Of a DNA stretch of 64,000 bases, positions 20,245-33,622 are shown in pieces; position 1 is the stretch's first letter; the number at the start of each line of letters is the position of its first letter. The notes beneath the pieces are model-generated. The model did no database searches. It was not told the origin of the DNA and saw nothing but the letters and a program-made list of their open reading frames with translations. The stretch comes from Gambelia wislizenii (Eukaryota > Chordata > Lepidosauria > Squamata > Crotaphytidae): assembly GCA_030847615.1 (NCBI GenBank), contig JAUMIR010000005.1:169908596-169972595 (forward strand), in the 5' to 3' direction. Made by a program: the position numbers and the translations under genes.

Positions 20245-23120
20245 GTCCTGGGCTGAACATGTGCCCAGAGATGCCCTATTCCTTAGTTCTTAGCTTGTAT
20301 CCAACTGCCTGAAGTACAAGTTGCCACAAGTTCTAGTATAAACCAAGTCAGATCTGCAAATTAGAATGTCAGTGCTATGCCAATAGATGTATAGTCTACT
20401 ATTGTTCCACAGTGAGAAATGAACTCAATTTTAAAGTTAAATTACCCAGAGCCACATAATTTTACATTAGCAGTTTAGGAACAACTACATTCTCCTTTAT
20501 GCCATTTTCAAAATAACATGCTAGACATAAAATTGATCAGATAGTTCTTTAAATAGTTTGTTTGTATTATTCCTATGAAATTTCAGTACAATTCTATCTT
20601 GGTTGTATTATTCCTGGACTCTAGAGTTCTGAAAATAGACAGTGTGTTAACCCAGTTTAGGTTATATATTGCTCATAGGAGTCTAGTAAGTCATACTTAT
20701 TCCTAAAATATCTTTCAGTGTTGTGATACCTCTTTCATCAGTCTGTTTGAAAGAAGATTTCTTTGAACATTGTGGCTGGAAAATTCCAAATAATAATTTT
20801 CTGATTGGAGGAGAATCTTCTGTGGAAAGGTGATCACAGCAAGTTAGAACTGTGTCGCTGCCATACAAAATGAGAGCTGTAACTCTGATATGTGTTAAAA
20901 TTAGAGTCTGAATCTGTACAATTGCTAGTGTTTTTTAAAACAAGACCAGGCAGTTAGCCATGCCCATTCTCTTTTTTCTGCCTAGAAAAGGCCTTGGCGG
21001 TGGCGGGGGAAGCAGAATCAGTTAATTTGAATACTGCTTAGGGTACTGAATTCCTCTGTTTCATTTTCCTTTAAAATATAGCAACTAATAATGAGAAAAT
21101 GAGAGCAAATACATTTGGTTTAACATATTCTACCATTTCTGCTTCAATTGTATGTATACATTTTTATATTGTATAATATAGGCTGGGACACAAAGAACTT
21201 TGTAACAATTTCTGCTTTTTCACTTTGGGAGTCTTCATGATCAGGCCTCCATGATGCCTGAAAAATTATGTTTGGAATTGACTGGGCCTTCCAAAGGGAA
21301 TTATTCTGAAAGAGCAGCAAGGACCCTGCTGGTTAGATAACAAAAATCCCACTGGGCACGCCCAAACTTTTCAGCTTCTTTAAAGTAGCTCTTTGGACTC
21401 CAGCTATAGGGTACTAATAAACATATTTTCTTTCACGGCTGTTACTACATAGAACTTTATTGCCACTTTGGGTTTTTTAAACAGTGGCTAGAGGTTAGTA
21501 TAGTGTAGAATCTGATGTTCATATAGGATGGAAGAAATCCAGGCCCATATTCTAATTTTGATACATAGAACTCCACATCACAATAATCTTTCCACTACCG
21601 TAAGAAGACAAGAACCACACAGGACAATTAGTGACTGCCACATGCTACACTTTTGCATGCAAACTTTCCTTTCCTTTTCTTCCATGGTGCCTGTATAATT
21701 TGACATGAGATGGGTTAACCTGCAAGGAAATGAAACAGTGTAATAGACAAGCTGTGATGCAGCCCAACTAGAGCTTGGACAAGCGACTTTCTCAAGTTAC
21801 AACTCCCAGACTCCCGCAGCCAGCACCATGGAAGTTATAATCCAAGAAAGTCAGCTTTTTATGCCCTATTTCTGCCCAAATTATTCATGTAAATCATCCA
21901 AGCTTCATGCCATATTCCAAATAAGTTCTGGATCTTCATTTGACCCATTAAACTGAGTGTAACTTAACTGAGCCACATTAAGGCTGAACATTTGGCAGAT
22001 ACTGTGCAATTCTTTCATGTAGAGGTTTTGTCAAGCTTGCTCCAGATACAGGAGGGCTTCTTACTGGCCTCAGAGATTTGACCACTGTTCCAGTTCAGTG
22101 CCATCAGTGCAGTTACATTGCAACAGTAACATCCCAATGGGCTGTTCTAATATTTGAAGGGATTACATATGTCCCTAGCTGAACTAAGAACATGCAACTA
22201 CAAACTCTAATATTTACCCCCAGTGCATTTCAGAGGAAGTGGCTTCCACGAATTGTGTTTGGGATCAAAGAATTGGGAGGTCTGTACTTGGCTATGGAGA
22301 GGGGGACCAGAGGAAAGCTGTGTCCTTTCTTAGGTAAAGGCATATCATATTTTTGCTAAGTAAAAAGAAAATGAGGTTTAAAAATAGAATTAATAGTAAT
22401 ACCATTTGCTATTTCAGATTTTGTCCTAAAGTATTCTGTGGTACTTACTTTATCTTTATACAGCCTGTATGCTTTTGGAAATATGTGTTTTCAATGCTGT
22501 AGAACTGTGAATAAATGAATTTTCCCTTTTCTTTGATACAGTACTGAGTATATCTCACATAAATAATTGCTGGGTTCATAGCATGGACTATGGCTTCTCT
22601 GGCTGTGACTTTGCCTGTCAGCAAGGAGTGGTCCCTAAACATTGTACTCCAGTTGTCAGTGCAACTGTTCATAAATGGGGAACAGAAAAGAAATTCACAT
22701 TAAACAAGATTTTTAATGAATTTATCCAATCACTGGTCTGCTTTCTGCAAAACTGTTAATGAAAGCATATGTGTACATTTATAGTTAGTTTCTCAACAGG
22801 AGGAAAAAGCACAAGTATCAGATCCCACTCGTCCACACATTGCTGAAATATACATAAGTAAATATGTATGAATAAAAGTGTGCCTGTATGAAAAATACAC
22901 ACAAGCATTCTTTAGCCAATGGTGCTAATGTATGCATTAAGGAAAATGCATACAAACCTTTACATTTGGAAAGAGGCACACCAAAATAAACACAAATTTC
23001 TTTTTAGGAAGGGAGAAAAGATCTCACAATCCAGTACAGAAGTTGAGTGAGACAAGAATGCTGGTACTATTCTGAGAACTACAGCAAAAAGAAAACCTGA
23101 CAGATTTTTCACATCCCTAA
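20245..23120. other. Unrecognised non-coding DNA
   Basis: AT-rich sequence with no convincing coding frame, RNA gene or repeat. I infer it belongs to PANX2 intron 1. Confidence 0.5.
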
Positions 23121-23123
23121 GTA

Positions 23124-23371
23124 CAGTAGGACCCCCGTATCCATGGGGGATTGGTTCGTGGGGGGGCATGGATACCAAAAACCACAGATAACAGTGAACA
23201 CCATTGAAAATAATGGGACTTCTGGTTTAAAATGCCATAGAGTTACCTTGGAGGACCTAGAAAACATCTAGAGAGGACACCTCTCTAAGCATTTTCTAGG
23301 AAGACTCTATGGTAGGTGTGCTGTTTTGTATCCCATGAATAACTGAATTAGCGGATATGGGGGCCCTACTG
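23124..23371. mobile_element. Tigger/pogo-like MITE, copy 4 (CAGTAGGACCC family), 248 bp
   Basis: The inverted ends CAGTAGGACCCCCGTATCC and GATATGGGGGCCCTACTG are flanked by TA. It is closely related to the copy at 46.0 kb (both carry CGAACACCATTGAAAATAAT or a near match). Confidence 0.85.
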
Positions 23372-23373
23372 TA

Positions 23374-24712
23374 CACATCATTTAATAATTCTTATTCTTG
23401 GCCACCACATCATGTTGAGAATACGAGTGGATAGTTGTTGTTTTTTTATGGTTGAAAAATGTTCCCAGAAAAGGTGGGCAAATTTAATACAGTTATATTA
23501 TGACAAATGAATGTAAGATTTATTTAAACTAATTGAACATATTTATAATTTATTTTCCAGAAAGAAGAGGATCCATGGCTATATTTATTTATTTATTTAT
23601 TCATTCCTTTAGACCTGTTCACAGGAACAATGGAATGCCTACTTTTTATTCAATAAAAAAAGAAGAATCAAATAATTCACATGTTGTGTTGTATTTTTAT
23701 TCATGAGCTGTTTGCTTGGGCCAAAACATTGTTTTCTGATCACACTGCTGTCATATTATGCTACATTGAACAGGTGTGTGTTGTAAAGTTCTCATTTGTT
23801 CCGGTGGGTTTTGTGTGCACAGCAAGCTTTGCGTGGATTGAAAATGACATGCATCATTACATTCTTTTGTCATGTGTCAGGCCTTTTACTCATATACAAA
23901 AGCTCTCTCTTTCAGCTGAACTCATTGGGGCTTCCTTTTTTTTTCCCCGTTCAGAAGTCTGTTATTCCAAAAGTCAAAGTTCTAGTCATTCAGTATTACC
24001 TAATGCCGTAGAATATGCTTAAAGCTGAGTAATAAATGCCTGCTTACTGTGGATCTTGTCCACATAAACCATAATATCATGAATTTTTCAAAGAACATGT
24101 ACTTTCATACAGGAGTAAAATCAGCATGCAGGAGTTATGTCCAAGGGGACCAATTGTCTAGTATGTTCTGAGGATGGAATTTGTTATTCACAAAATACTT
24201 CATAATAAGACACTCACACACAACCTTTTCAAAATCCATCTTTAGCTTTTGACAAAGCAGTAGTCAGGTGGGGAAAAGGAGTCCTGTGGCATTTTGAAGA
24301 GTGAGACATTACAGTATGTTGTGAGTAGAGTCATCTCAGGAGTAGAATAAAGGCTTAAGTTATACATTAACATTTTTAATTAAAAAAACAGCTAGTGGGT
24401 ACATTTTTAATTTTTTTATTAGAAAGAATGTGTAACTACTCAGTCCATATAATTACACCAACAAGGAGGGTAGGGGAGTTTTCACCACCACCACCCCAAT
24501 GTTGGCCCAATTTGGATTGACACTAGAGCAGGTGGCAAAAAGTTAGAGCTTTCTTTACAGTTTTCTGAAATGCAGCTGCCACCTCTTTAACATGTATTTT
24601 CACCTCAAGTGTCAATTGTTACAGATAAATACAGGTGCACACACAGAGGGGATAGGGGAATGAATAATGAGACCAGAGGGAAATATATTAAAACATGTGA
24701 TCTGTTGCAATC
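23374..24712. other. Unrecognised non-coding DNA with a short (TTTA)n run
   Basis: Contains an ATTTATTTATTTATTT run near 23584. Otherwise AT-rich with no gene seen. Confidence 0.5.
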
Positions 24713-25155
24713 TTTTGTAATCTATATGAGCCAGGATATACCAGCTCCCCACCAGGCTGCAGTATCAGGCCCGTTGTCCCCCCATTACCGCCTCCAAACA
24801 AGCTGGGGTCAAGACAAGCACATTGGCCTGTCACTGCAGCCGCTGCCATTTCCTTCATCTCAGAAGCAAGGAAGCCAGCCTTGGTCACATGCTGTAGGAC
24901 TCCTTTCTGCCTTTCAGGAAAGTGAGGGAGACCACCAGCAGCACTGAGGGCCAGCCTGGCAGGATGGGCCACTGTAGTTTCACAAGGGCCAATCTGTTCC
25001 TTCCTGGTGGGAACAGATTAAAAGATCTATTAGTTTAAAATGTATCGGGCCCTACCTTGTCTTAGCCCCACATCTGCCCCGGGGGTAGAATCATCAGGAC
25101 TGCAAAGCTCTAAGACAGGCGCAATATGGGATATATTGCCCATCTAGACAAGACC
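24713..25155. repeat. Interspersed repeat family A, copy 1
   Basis: It shares blocks with 26333-26895 and, inverted, with 33105-33622: CATTACCGCCTCCAAACAAG, CACATGCTG(T/C)AG, GGGCCCTACC, and an end in TAGACAAGACC. It has no coding capacity and looks like a non-autonomous DNA element. Confidence 0.65.
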
Positions 25156-26332
25156 ACAGTCGAGGTTAAATGCAAAAGAAGCAACAATAGTAGTAATGTA
25201 TAGTACAGTTATCTAAACTATTTGTCACACTGTACCTTTCCCTCTTTTACATTTTCAAGGGAAATAGTAAATAGCTGAAATAAATCATGAAATCAAGAAT
25301 GATTCCATTAGTAATGCTGTAAGTTTGGTTCACACATGAAAACTGGAAAAATGCTCAAAATCTTTCAAGTTTTCTTCCCAGTTCTTAGCTGGTCTGCTCA
25401 CAATCTCATGAAGTTCCCCTATTAAAATCAGTGGGAGGTTATTTTTTTATATCGCACTGTCTGTGTGCCTGGCATCCTGCAGTGCACAAGAGGACAAGTT
25501 CCTACTCCAAAGAACTTACATTTAGCCAATATAGCAGAGGTTAATGATGTGAATCCTTACTAAGTGATATGGAGAATTTTCTTTTTTCTCTTTGAGTAGA
25601 TTCTTTGTATCTACTAATGGAACAGACGTGAGCCAGAATCCAAAGAACTGTATAATTAGTTGTATGCAACCATGCCTGCTTGGGACACCTGTTTCACAAG
25701 CTACTCTTGTGACTTGTAACTTTGGATATCACAAAGTGGGGTATCTATTGTTTAAAGAGATGCTTTTACAAAACACCCTTGGATGTGCCTAATACAGCAC
25801 TTTAGACTTGCCCTTTGGCTTAAAGGACATGTGTACCATTGCATGAACTGCATTACGACCAGACTTCATTTATGCTGCCTGAGTTGTAACAGTAATGAGA
25901 TAGGTAGATGTACCATGGGAAAAAATTGTCAAATAATTTGATGAAATGAGCAATTTTTTTAACTTTTTAAAACTTTAACTTAGTGATGGAATGTTATGGT
26001 TTAAGGAAGTTCACCGTAATGTTACATACATAGGGTATGGTCCAGACTTATTCATACTTAGAAGAGAGCAGTTGAAATCAATGGGACAAGTTAATTAGTT
26101 TCCATTTTGCCTATTCTAAGCTGAAGCTACTCTTGAGTCAGGATGCAACCCATTCTCCACAGATCCTGAACATAGGTGAATCAATACTGTATTTCTTCCT
26201 CTACAGAGTGCAATACATTTGACAGACAAAATGCTGGTTTTGAAAGTGTGCTGCTTCAAGGAATAGGCATTACTTTTCCTTTTGTTTAACATTTTACAAG
26301 TGATTGGTATCACTTTATATTAGGTACTTAGG
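25156..26332. other. Unrecognised non-coding DNA
   Basis: No gene or clear mobile element was identified. Confidence 0.45.
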
Positions 26333-26895
26333 GACTCATCTACACAAGCCAGTATACGGCAGGTCTCCGCCGTCATATCCTAGCTGCGGATCAGGGCTGC
26401 TCCTCCCCCATTACTGCCTCCAAACAAGAGGAAGTCCAGACGGGCACACTGGTCCATCACTACAGCCGTCACTGTCTTCTTGCCCTCCCCCCTCCCCCGA
26501 AGCTAGGAAGGCAGCCCGCAACATGTAATCAAGGCCTCCTGCATGTGACCAGCCTTGCTCACATGCTGCAGAACTTCCTGTTTTGGAGAGAATGAGACAG
26601 ACCAGGAGCTGCAGCAATGTATGCCTGCTGGGTCAGCCTGCTGGGACGGGCTTTTGTGGTCTCGCGGGGCCCAATCTGTTTCCCCCCCAGCAGGAATGGA
26701 TTAAAACAGGTATTTTAATATAATGGTTTATTGGGCCCTACCCCGTCTTCCCTCCATCTTAGCCCATATTTCCCCCAGGCGTCATGAGGACTTCCTGGGG
26801 ACAGAATGGGGCAAAAGACCTGTGTCGTCAGAACTGCAGGGTTCTAAGATGGAGGCAAGACAGGGTATATTGCCTGTGTAGACAAGACCTTAGTA
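26333..26895. repeat. Interspersed repeat family A, copy 2
   Basis: It begins GGGACTCATCTACACAAGCC and ends TGTGTAGACAAGACCT, so the ends are imperfect inverted repeats of a GTCTACACA-type terminus. The GC-rich middle resembles copies at 24.7 and 33.1 kb. Probably a MITE of the hAT type. Confidence 0.65.
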
Positions 26896-27115
26896 ACATT
26901 CATATCCTGCCTTTTCTCCAATATGCTCAAGGCAGTGCAGATGGCTTCATGCTCCTCCAATATGTCCTCATAAGAACCCTGTGAGGTAGGTCAGACTAAG
27001 AGGGAGCTACTTGCTGAAAGTCACACAGTGATTTCATAGCTTAGTGGATAATAGAAGCTGGATCTCCGAAGTCCCAGTCCTGTGTCCTTAAACATTACAT
27101 CATACCAGCTCTCTC
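26895..27115 (-). mobile_element. MIR-like (CORE) SINE, minus orientation
   Basis: It reads TATCCTGCCTTTTCTCC, then AACCCTGTGAGGTAGG, AGTCACACAGTGA, and a box B-like CCGAAGTCCCAGTCCTGTG. This is the order of a reversed MIR element ending in an L2-type 3' end. Confidence 0.7.
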
Positions 27116-27279
27116 TTACAGGTGTTGAAATGAATGGCTCACCTGAGGATCATCTGAAAACTTAACTCCAGAATTCTTCAGGACTTACTGATTATTATAT
27201 GATACAAATGGTGTGTGAGAATGCAATATCCTTATGTATGTGGGAGCCATTCTATTTCTGGAAATCATATAATGTGACA

Positions 27280-27501
27280 GGCTGCTGCCATGCTGCAGAA
27301 ATAATGCAGTTTGACACCGCTTTAATGGTCGTGGCTCCATTCTATGGAATCCTGGGGTTTGTAGTTTGTTGTAACACCAGAGCTCTCTGACAGAGAAGGC
27401 TAAATATTTCAAAAAACTACAAATCCCAGAATTCCATAGCACTGAGCCATGGCAGTTAAAGCAGTGTCAAACTGCATTCTTTCTTCAGTGTGGCAGCAGC
27501 C
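27280..27501. mobile_element. Long-TIR MITE with ACTACAAATCCCAG core, copy 1, 222 bp
   Basis: The termini GGCTGCTGCCAT and ATGGCAGCAGCC are part of a long imperfect inverted repeat that also holds AATGCAGTTTGACAC. The core has GGAATCCTGGGGTTTGTAGTT and its complement. Relatives lie at 35.3, 55.2 and 55.9-57.1 kb. Confidence 0.8.
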
Positions 27502-27552
27502 TCAGTCTTGCTAGTTGCTTCTAGCTGAAGCAGATTCTTAGAAAAGGATATA

Positions 27553-27791
27553 CAGTTGTCCCTTAATATTTGCTGGGGTTTGGTTCCAGGACCCCCCCCC
27601 CGCCGTGGATACCAAAATCCATGAATACTCAAGTCCCATTATATGCAATGGCATAGCAAAACGGTGTCCCTTATATAAGACGGCAAAATCAAGGCTTGCT
27701 TTTTGGATTATTATTTTTTAAAGAATATTTTCAAGCCGTGAATACTTAAAAATCTGTGGATACCAAATCCATGGATATGGAGGGACAGCTG
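27553..27791. mobile_element. Tigger/pogo-like MITE, copy 5 (CAGTTGTCCCT family), 239 bp
   Basis: The ends CAGTTGTCCCTTAATAT and, inverted, CAGCTGTCCCTCCATAT are flanked by TA. The interior matches copy 1 in inverted order, including GGTGTCCCTTATATAAG. Confidence 0.85.
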
Positions 27792-27793
27792 TA

Positions 27794-30700
27794 CATTTCT
27801 TACACCCTTGCCACTTAATCTATTCTAAATCATCTAATGTTATAATCCATAGCATCCTCAAAAGAAAATGCTGACAGCTCTATTTTAGGTGGTGTGAGTC
27901 AGGGCACTATAAATAACATAGCCCACCTCTTGCACTCAGTCATAGAACATCTGCGAGCTCTTTAATGATCCAAACAGCTATTCAGCCTCCAACTATTATC
28001 ATTTAGTAGTAAATTTCACCCTAGGGAACATGTACAATTCTTAGTGACACATATTCACTTTTAAATAAAATACCTTGCTTGTGCAAAGGATCCATTTGAT
28101 ATAAACTGAAGTGCAGCTCTGTTGAAATCAATTAGTTAGACCCACAAGAGAAACAACTACATTTTGGGAAAGAAATGTATTCCAATCTTTCAAGTATTAA
28201 TTAAATTTGTGGTGCAAAATGCCCATTGGTTGTGCGAGGTGCAATGGAGACTGATATATTACAAGGAGTACTAACTAAGTGCTTTGTGTATCTAAGCACT
28301 GTGTATACTTCACAAAAAAACCTTGCAGTATCCCTGTAAGTTGAAGCTGAGCTATGGAACATGTGAGGTATATGGCAGTTTTGTATTCACAATAGCATAC
28401 TATAGTACTGCAGTACTTTACCCTTTTCCATAGAATGAATAACACCCACATACAGGCATGGGAGCAATATAAAGGCCTTGTCTGAATATATTCCAGGGTG
28501 GAACCAAACCTGCTGTATGCCTTCTATGGCTCCAGCAATTTGGACTTGAGCATGTTCCTATCTAAATAGGCCACTAAAGATCTGCAGATGAGACCATATT
28601 GAACATGGACCCCTTTTTGGAAACATGGCTTGGAACAGTAACATCTTGAGGTCACTTCTTGAATGGACTCATAGTTAAATGATTTTATCCCCAGAATGGA
28701 CTGTCTGATTGATTCTCCCATCAGTGAGACTGGAGAATTTTGGCATTTCTACTAGGTTGCTGGACTGTAGTGTGTGTGTATTTGTATTCATATGCTGTAC
28801 ACACATATGTAAGTTTTATTTTAGTAGAGCCCCAGTTCTCTGATTTTTCAAAAATAGATAAATACATATTAATCCCTCAAAAGTCTCCAGGTTCTGAATT
28901 ACTAGGTTTCCATACAGAGAAACTTCTTCTGAATTCTCATGTACAATTAAATTATGTTTTAGGGTTATAAAGATGAACCACAGGAAGTTATCCAATCCCA
29001 GACAAATACTGTTAGCCTTGATGATGATTAGTAGAAATAGTCCAATTTCAAACCATAGTTTAAGATGCTGGCTTGTTCCACTAATTATAGTTAATAGTTA
29101 ATCACAGTATATTGTTTTGATCTAACAGTAAACTGGTTATTCTAAAATGGAAATGGAAACATCTAATCTCCTTGAGGTCATGATGGAGAAGGAGAAGGAA
29201 AGAAGATGTTTGTCCTCATATCTGATTTAGCATTAGGTGCTAAATATACTATTATTTTCTTAAATCTATAATTTGGTTCCAGGAAGATGTGCGTGGCAGT
29301 GGACTGATTACCTTCATTTGTTCCTAGGAAATATATTTTGTGTCAAGTTTATGCTGATACAATTGTGCAAAACCAATTTGCTGTGCTTTTGTCCATAGTG
29401 TTTTACAGCAAAAGCCTCAAAGGGTTCAAATTGCAAGACAGCATATCAGCAATTAGTTACATGGATTCTTAGCCTCCAGCCATTTCTCATAGTGACACAG
29501 ATGCTGTAGGAAGTAAACTTCTCAGTTTTCACCTGCCAGTCTGGTATTCTATAGCACCAAGTACTGCAGCAATTGCAAACAGCTGTTTGCTCTGCTTCAT
29601 TACATAGCCATGTTGTGTTTGTTTCCAGTACACTTTTGTATCCTACATCTCTAAATTCACAGTGGTACTTTTTTTTTTGTCTTAGTTCCACAGTGTGGGA
29701 ATAGTTTTACAAGATACAGATTGTGTAATGAGAACTTGGAAAAGTTACTTTTGGACTACAGTATAACTTCCAGAATTTCCCAATGGCCATGTTGACTTTT
29801 CAAAATTCTGCCCTTTTGCATTGAGATATGATTTGGGACCAAATCTGTTGCAAAGGAAAATGTTTTTTCCAAATCCTGCCCTTTCTCGCTAAGCCATGAT
29901 TTAGAGTCCAGTCTGGCCAGAACAATTAAAATTGAGATATGACTTAAATCCATCATGGCACCTTATTGTTGAAACATGTTGTGAGGAAAGTTGTCACTTC
30001 TGTAGAAAATGTAACGGTTAGAGTGCACATCTTTCTGTTGTTTTTGGACCTGACCCTTTTTGGAGCTGGTTTTAAGCTCCAAATATACAAACAGCTGCTA
30101 CAGTCCCAGTTGTTGGATAATTGTAAACTGTCTTTCCCTGGGTCATTACAAGTGGCCAAATTAATTACAATTAGAGGAATCTGGCACAGCAAAGTGGATG
30201 TGGGAGTTGCAAATGTTGCTCAGTACAGAGCATCCAGATCCATTAAAGACGCCCTCGGCCTTTGTGAGTCAAATAAATAAATAAATAAATAAATAAATAA
30301 ATGCTGCTATGGTCTCAGAGATTCTGGTAGTTTCAAAGCTGCTATATGAGGAAGTCAGTTTGCAGGCTTGAGGGGAAAACCACCCCAAGTGAATTTTGCC
30401 CAGCTTTCAGACCTCTAAAGAAATAAAGCAATATGGCAAATGAATTTCATTGTGTGTGTTTTTTTTAAATAGCCCATTATTTTAAATGTTTAGTAGCTGT
30501 GAGCACAGAGACACATAGCACAGTTTTTTATGTCATGGAGGGCTAGCCCTTATTTAGTATACAAAAGTCCTATCTTTTTCATTTGCTTTCCAGAACTTAT
30601 TATGATTTGCATGGGGAATGATCTTCAAGGGAATTTGTATAAGTACTTGATATATCCTCCTTACTTCAACTTCGTCATAGCATTTTAAAGCTAATAAGAT

Positions 30701-30893
30701 TTCTCTTGTGCTTTATGTCATAACTTGGGAAGAGCAGATTTGTAACCCTATAGGAATGGTGCATCTCTGTGCACTTGATGCTATATTAAATATGCCATAG
30801 GCGAAAATTGATATAGTTTATGAAACATTTATTTTGCAGAGCTCCTTTTGTAGGTTAAAATGCACAGCAGTGACTTTTCTCTCTGTTATACAG
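27794..30893. other. Distal part of inferred PANX2 intron 1
   Basis: AT-rich non-coding DNA up to the splice acceptor of exon 2. It contains an (AAAT)n microsatellite at about 30269-30301. I did not find pannexin exon 1 here or elsewhere in the window. Confidence 0.6.
30269..30301 (+). repeat. (AAAT)n microsatellite
   Basis: About eight AAAT units. They may be the tail of an unrecognised retroposon just upstream. Confidence 0.85.
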
Positions 30894-32345
30894 AGGAGCC
30901 AATATACTGTTACACACCACACAACTTCACGCGTGACCAAGCCTTGTATGCCCGAGGATACTGTTGGACAGAACTAAGAGATGCCTTGCCAGGAGTCAAT
31001 GCCAGCCATTGGCCTTCCTTGTTTGAGCATAAGTTCCTTCCATATGCCCTGCTGGCTTTCGCTGGCATTATGTACATTCCAGCACTTGGCTGGGAATTCC
31101 TGGCCTCCACCAGACTGACGTCTGAACTTAACTTTTTGCTCCAGGAGATAGATAACTGCTACCATCGAGCTGCTGAAGGCCGTGCACCAAAAATTGAGAA
31201 ACAAATCCAGTCCAAGGGCCCTGGGATTACAGAGCGAGAGAAACGAGAGATAATTGAGAATGCTGAGAAAGAAAAGAGTCCAGAGCAAAATCTGTTTGAA
31301 AAATACCTGGAACGGAGAGGGCGCAGTAACTTCTTGGCCAAGCTTTATCTTGCACGACATTTGTTCATCATCTTTTTAAGCATCATCCCAATAACTTATT
31401 TGTCCACTTATTATGCTACTCAGAAACAAAATGAATTTACCTGTGCTCTTGGAGAACCGCCTGACAAAACAAGCCATTCTAAATTACTCATCCGGGTGAA
31501 CTGCAAGCTGCCGTCTGTTCAGCTACAACGGATCATTGCTGGGGTAGACATTGTCCTTCTCTCCTTCATGAACTTGATTATTCTCATCAATTTAATCCAC
31601 CTTTTCATTGTCCGAAAATCCAACTTCATCTTTGACAAACTGAACAAAGTTGGCATAAAGACTAAAAAGCAGTGGCAGAAGTCTCAGTTCTGTGACATCA
31701 ATATCTTGGCTATGTTTTGTAATGAAAATCGGGACCACATCAAGTCACTGAACCGCTTGGATTTCATTACCAATGAAAGCGATCTGATGTATGACAATGT
31801 GGTGCGCCAGTTGCTTGCGGCACTAGCCCAGTCCAATCACGATGTCACCCCAACCGTACGTGATTCTGGGATACAAACCATAGATCCCAGCATTGATCCC
31901 ACAGACATTGATCCTAATGAGCCACTAGTCATTAAACGACCTCGGAAGAAAATGAAATGGATCCCAAGTACAAATCCTCTTCCTCAACCATTTAAAGAGC
32001 AGCTAGCAATTATGAAAGTTGAAAACAACAAGCCTGACAAGCCAAAACCAGTGCGTCGGAAAACTGTGACAGACAGTCTGGTTGCTCCTCTACTTGAGTC
32101 TAACTCGAAAAACTCTCAGCCATCTTCATCCCAAAAAACTGAATCTAGCACCCTCTCCAGCACAGGTAGTGAGAAAAAGCATACACGGCACTTTTCATTA
32201 GATGTTCACCCATATATACTTAGTAGCAAGAAACCCAAGCCGGAGATTCAACCGATTACCTCTATGGCCACATCCAAAAGCCAAGGGAGTGGATTTCTAA
32301 GCCAAGAAGAGAAAGTCATAGTGCACGTCACCTCTTCTCTGAAAG
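30894..32345 (+). CDS. PANX2: Pannexin-2, coding exon 2 (large central exon)
   Basis: Pannexin-2 forms large-pore channels in plasma and intracellular membranes. The exon follows a CTCTGTTATACAG acceptor and starts in phase 1; it ends AAAG before GTACAG at 32346. It encodes 484 residues. From the first Glu it holds extracellular loop 1 with two cysteines (C6, C24) and a glycosylation sequon NFT (N11), membrane segment 2 (about 48-69), and a cytoplasmic loop with the conserved ITEREKREIIENAEKEKSPEQ block. Then come segment 3 (about 152-174), loop 2 with C184 and C204, segment 4 (about 214-240) and a long cytoplasmic tail with RPRKKMKWIP and HFSLDVHPYIL. The match to vertebrate PANX2 is strong. 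The apparent ATG at 30860 is intronic. Exon 1 is not in the window. Confidence 0.97.
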
Positions 32346-33104
32346 GTACAGTGATATTTCAGCTACTCATTCCATTGTGTTGAAGGCAAATGCAAACAGT
32401 ACATTTCGAAATTGCTACTTACGTTGGAGTTTTTCCTGCAATTACTCAGATGTCACTGGTTGCTGTTTCCACCTGGTTGGAATCTCACACCACAGCAGTA
32501 GCTTCTGTATTGGAGACCATGTGTGTCAGACTGGCGGAAGCAGCATGGGAAGATGTTACTGCTGCGTCATGGGATTCTGACCACACAGAAGTGGCAACCT
32601 GACTACAGGGGTATGTATACATCAAGCCTGAGACTTGTCAGCAGTTTTTTATACAATATGCTTGTTAAGGAGCACAGTCGTATATAAGCTTGGGAGTGGC
32701 CACTCACACAAGCTGCTTATTATTCCATTTTAACTGTTTCAATTTTAAATTTTCCAGAGGGAAAATCAGTTGGCCCTATAGCCTATCCATATGGTGGAGA
32801 AGTGGACAAACCTTTTGGTGACCCAATCTGGACTCCTGCTAACCTCTTGCAAAATCACACTGTGCCTTTGCCAAGCCATTGGGAGTTGATGTACTTTAGG
32901 TATTAGCTTCACTTCAAAAGGCATGAAGCTCAGAGTTTGAACTGAGCCAGGATAAATATAGTATATGATCATATTGATATACAACTTTGTGGGGTGAGGT
33001 CATATGAAAAAGAGCAGGAGAGCCTAGATTTGACCTCTGGGCTTAAGGCTTTCCATTATTAATATAATTTGTAAGTGATTCAAATTGCATTGTTTAACTA
33101 AGGC

Positions 33105-33622
33105 CTTATCAATATGAGCTATTTACCCTGTTCTGTCCCTGTCTGAGAGCCCTGCACACTAAACGACTCAGGACATTTGCCCTGTCTTTATGATCCCCCA
33201 GGGCAGAAATGGGGCCTAGATGGGGACAAGCCAGAGTAGGGCCCAATACAGTGGTTTAAAAGAAAATGGTTTATTCCATTTCTGCTGGGAGGAAAAAGGA
33301 TCAGGCCCACATGTCCATGCCTCTCTCTGCAGGCCTACCCATCGTTCTAGCTGCCGGTCGCCCTTACTCTTCCAGGTCCAGGCAGCAGGCCTGCAGCATG
33401 TGACCAAGGCTGGTAATATGCAGGTGGGGTTGTCACATGGTGGGGGCCAGCTTCCTGGACCCAGCAGAACAAGGGAAATGGCGGCGGCTCCAGCGACGGA
33501 CCGGCATTCCATTTGGACTCCGGCCCGTTTTGTCCAGGTAACGGGGGCAAAACAGGCCTGATCCGTGGCCAGGATACACCAGTGGGGAGCTATCATATTG
33601 TGGCTCATGTAGATAAGCCCTA
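33105..33622. repeat. Interspersed repeat family A, copy 3 (inverted relative to the others)
   Basis: AGTAGGGCCCAATA and TTATTCCATTTCTGCTGGG match the reverse complement of the 26.3-kb copy. It ends TGTAGATAAGCCCTAA, the terminal motif of this group. A 156-codon open frame on the minus strand is a chance frame in the repeat. Confidence 0.65.

Noticed and set aside
21180..21215. Possible end of PANX2 exon 1 (reads TKNF in one frame)
   Set aside because: The preceding residues do not form a membrane segment, and no donor site or coding context is present.
30860..30892. ATG at 30860 as the PANX2 start
   Set aside because: The upstream codons do not resemble pannexin, and a good splice acceptor (TTATACAG) sits at the point where homology begins.
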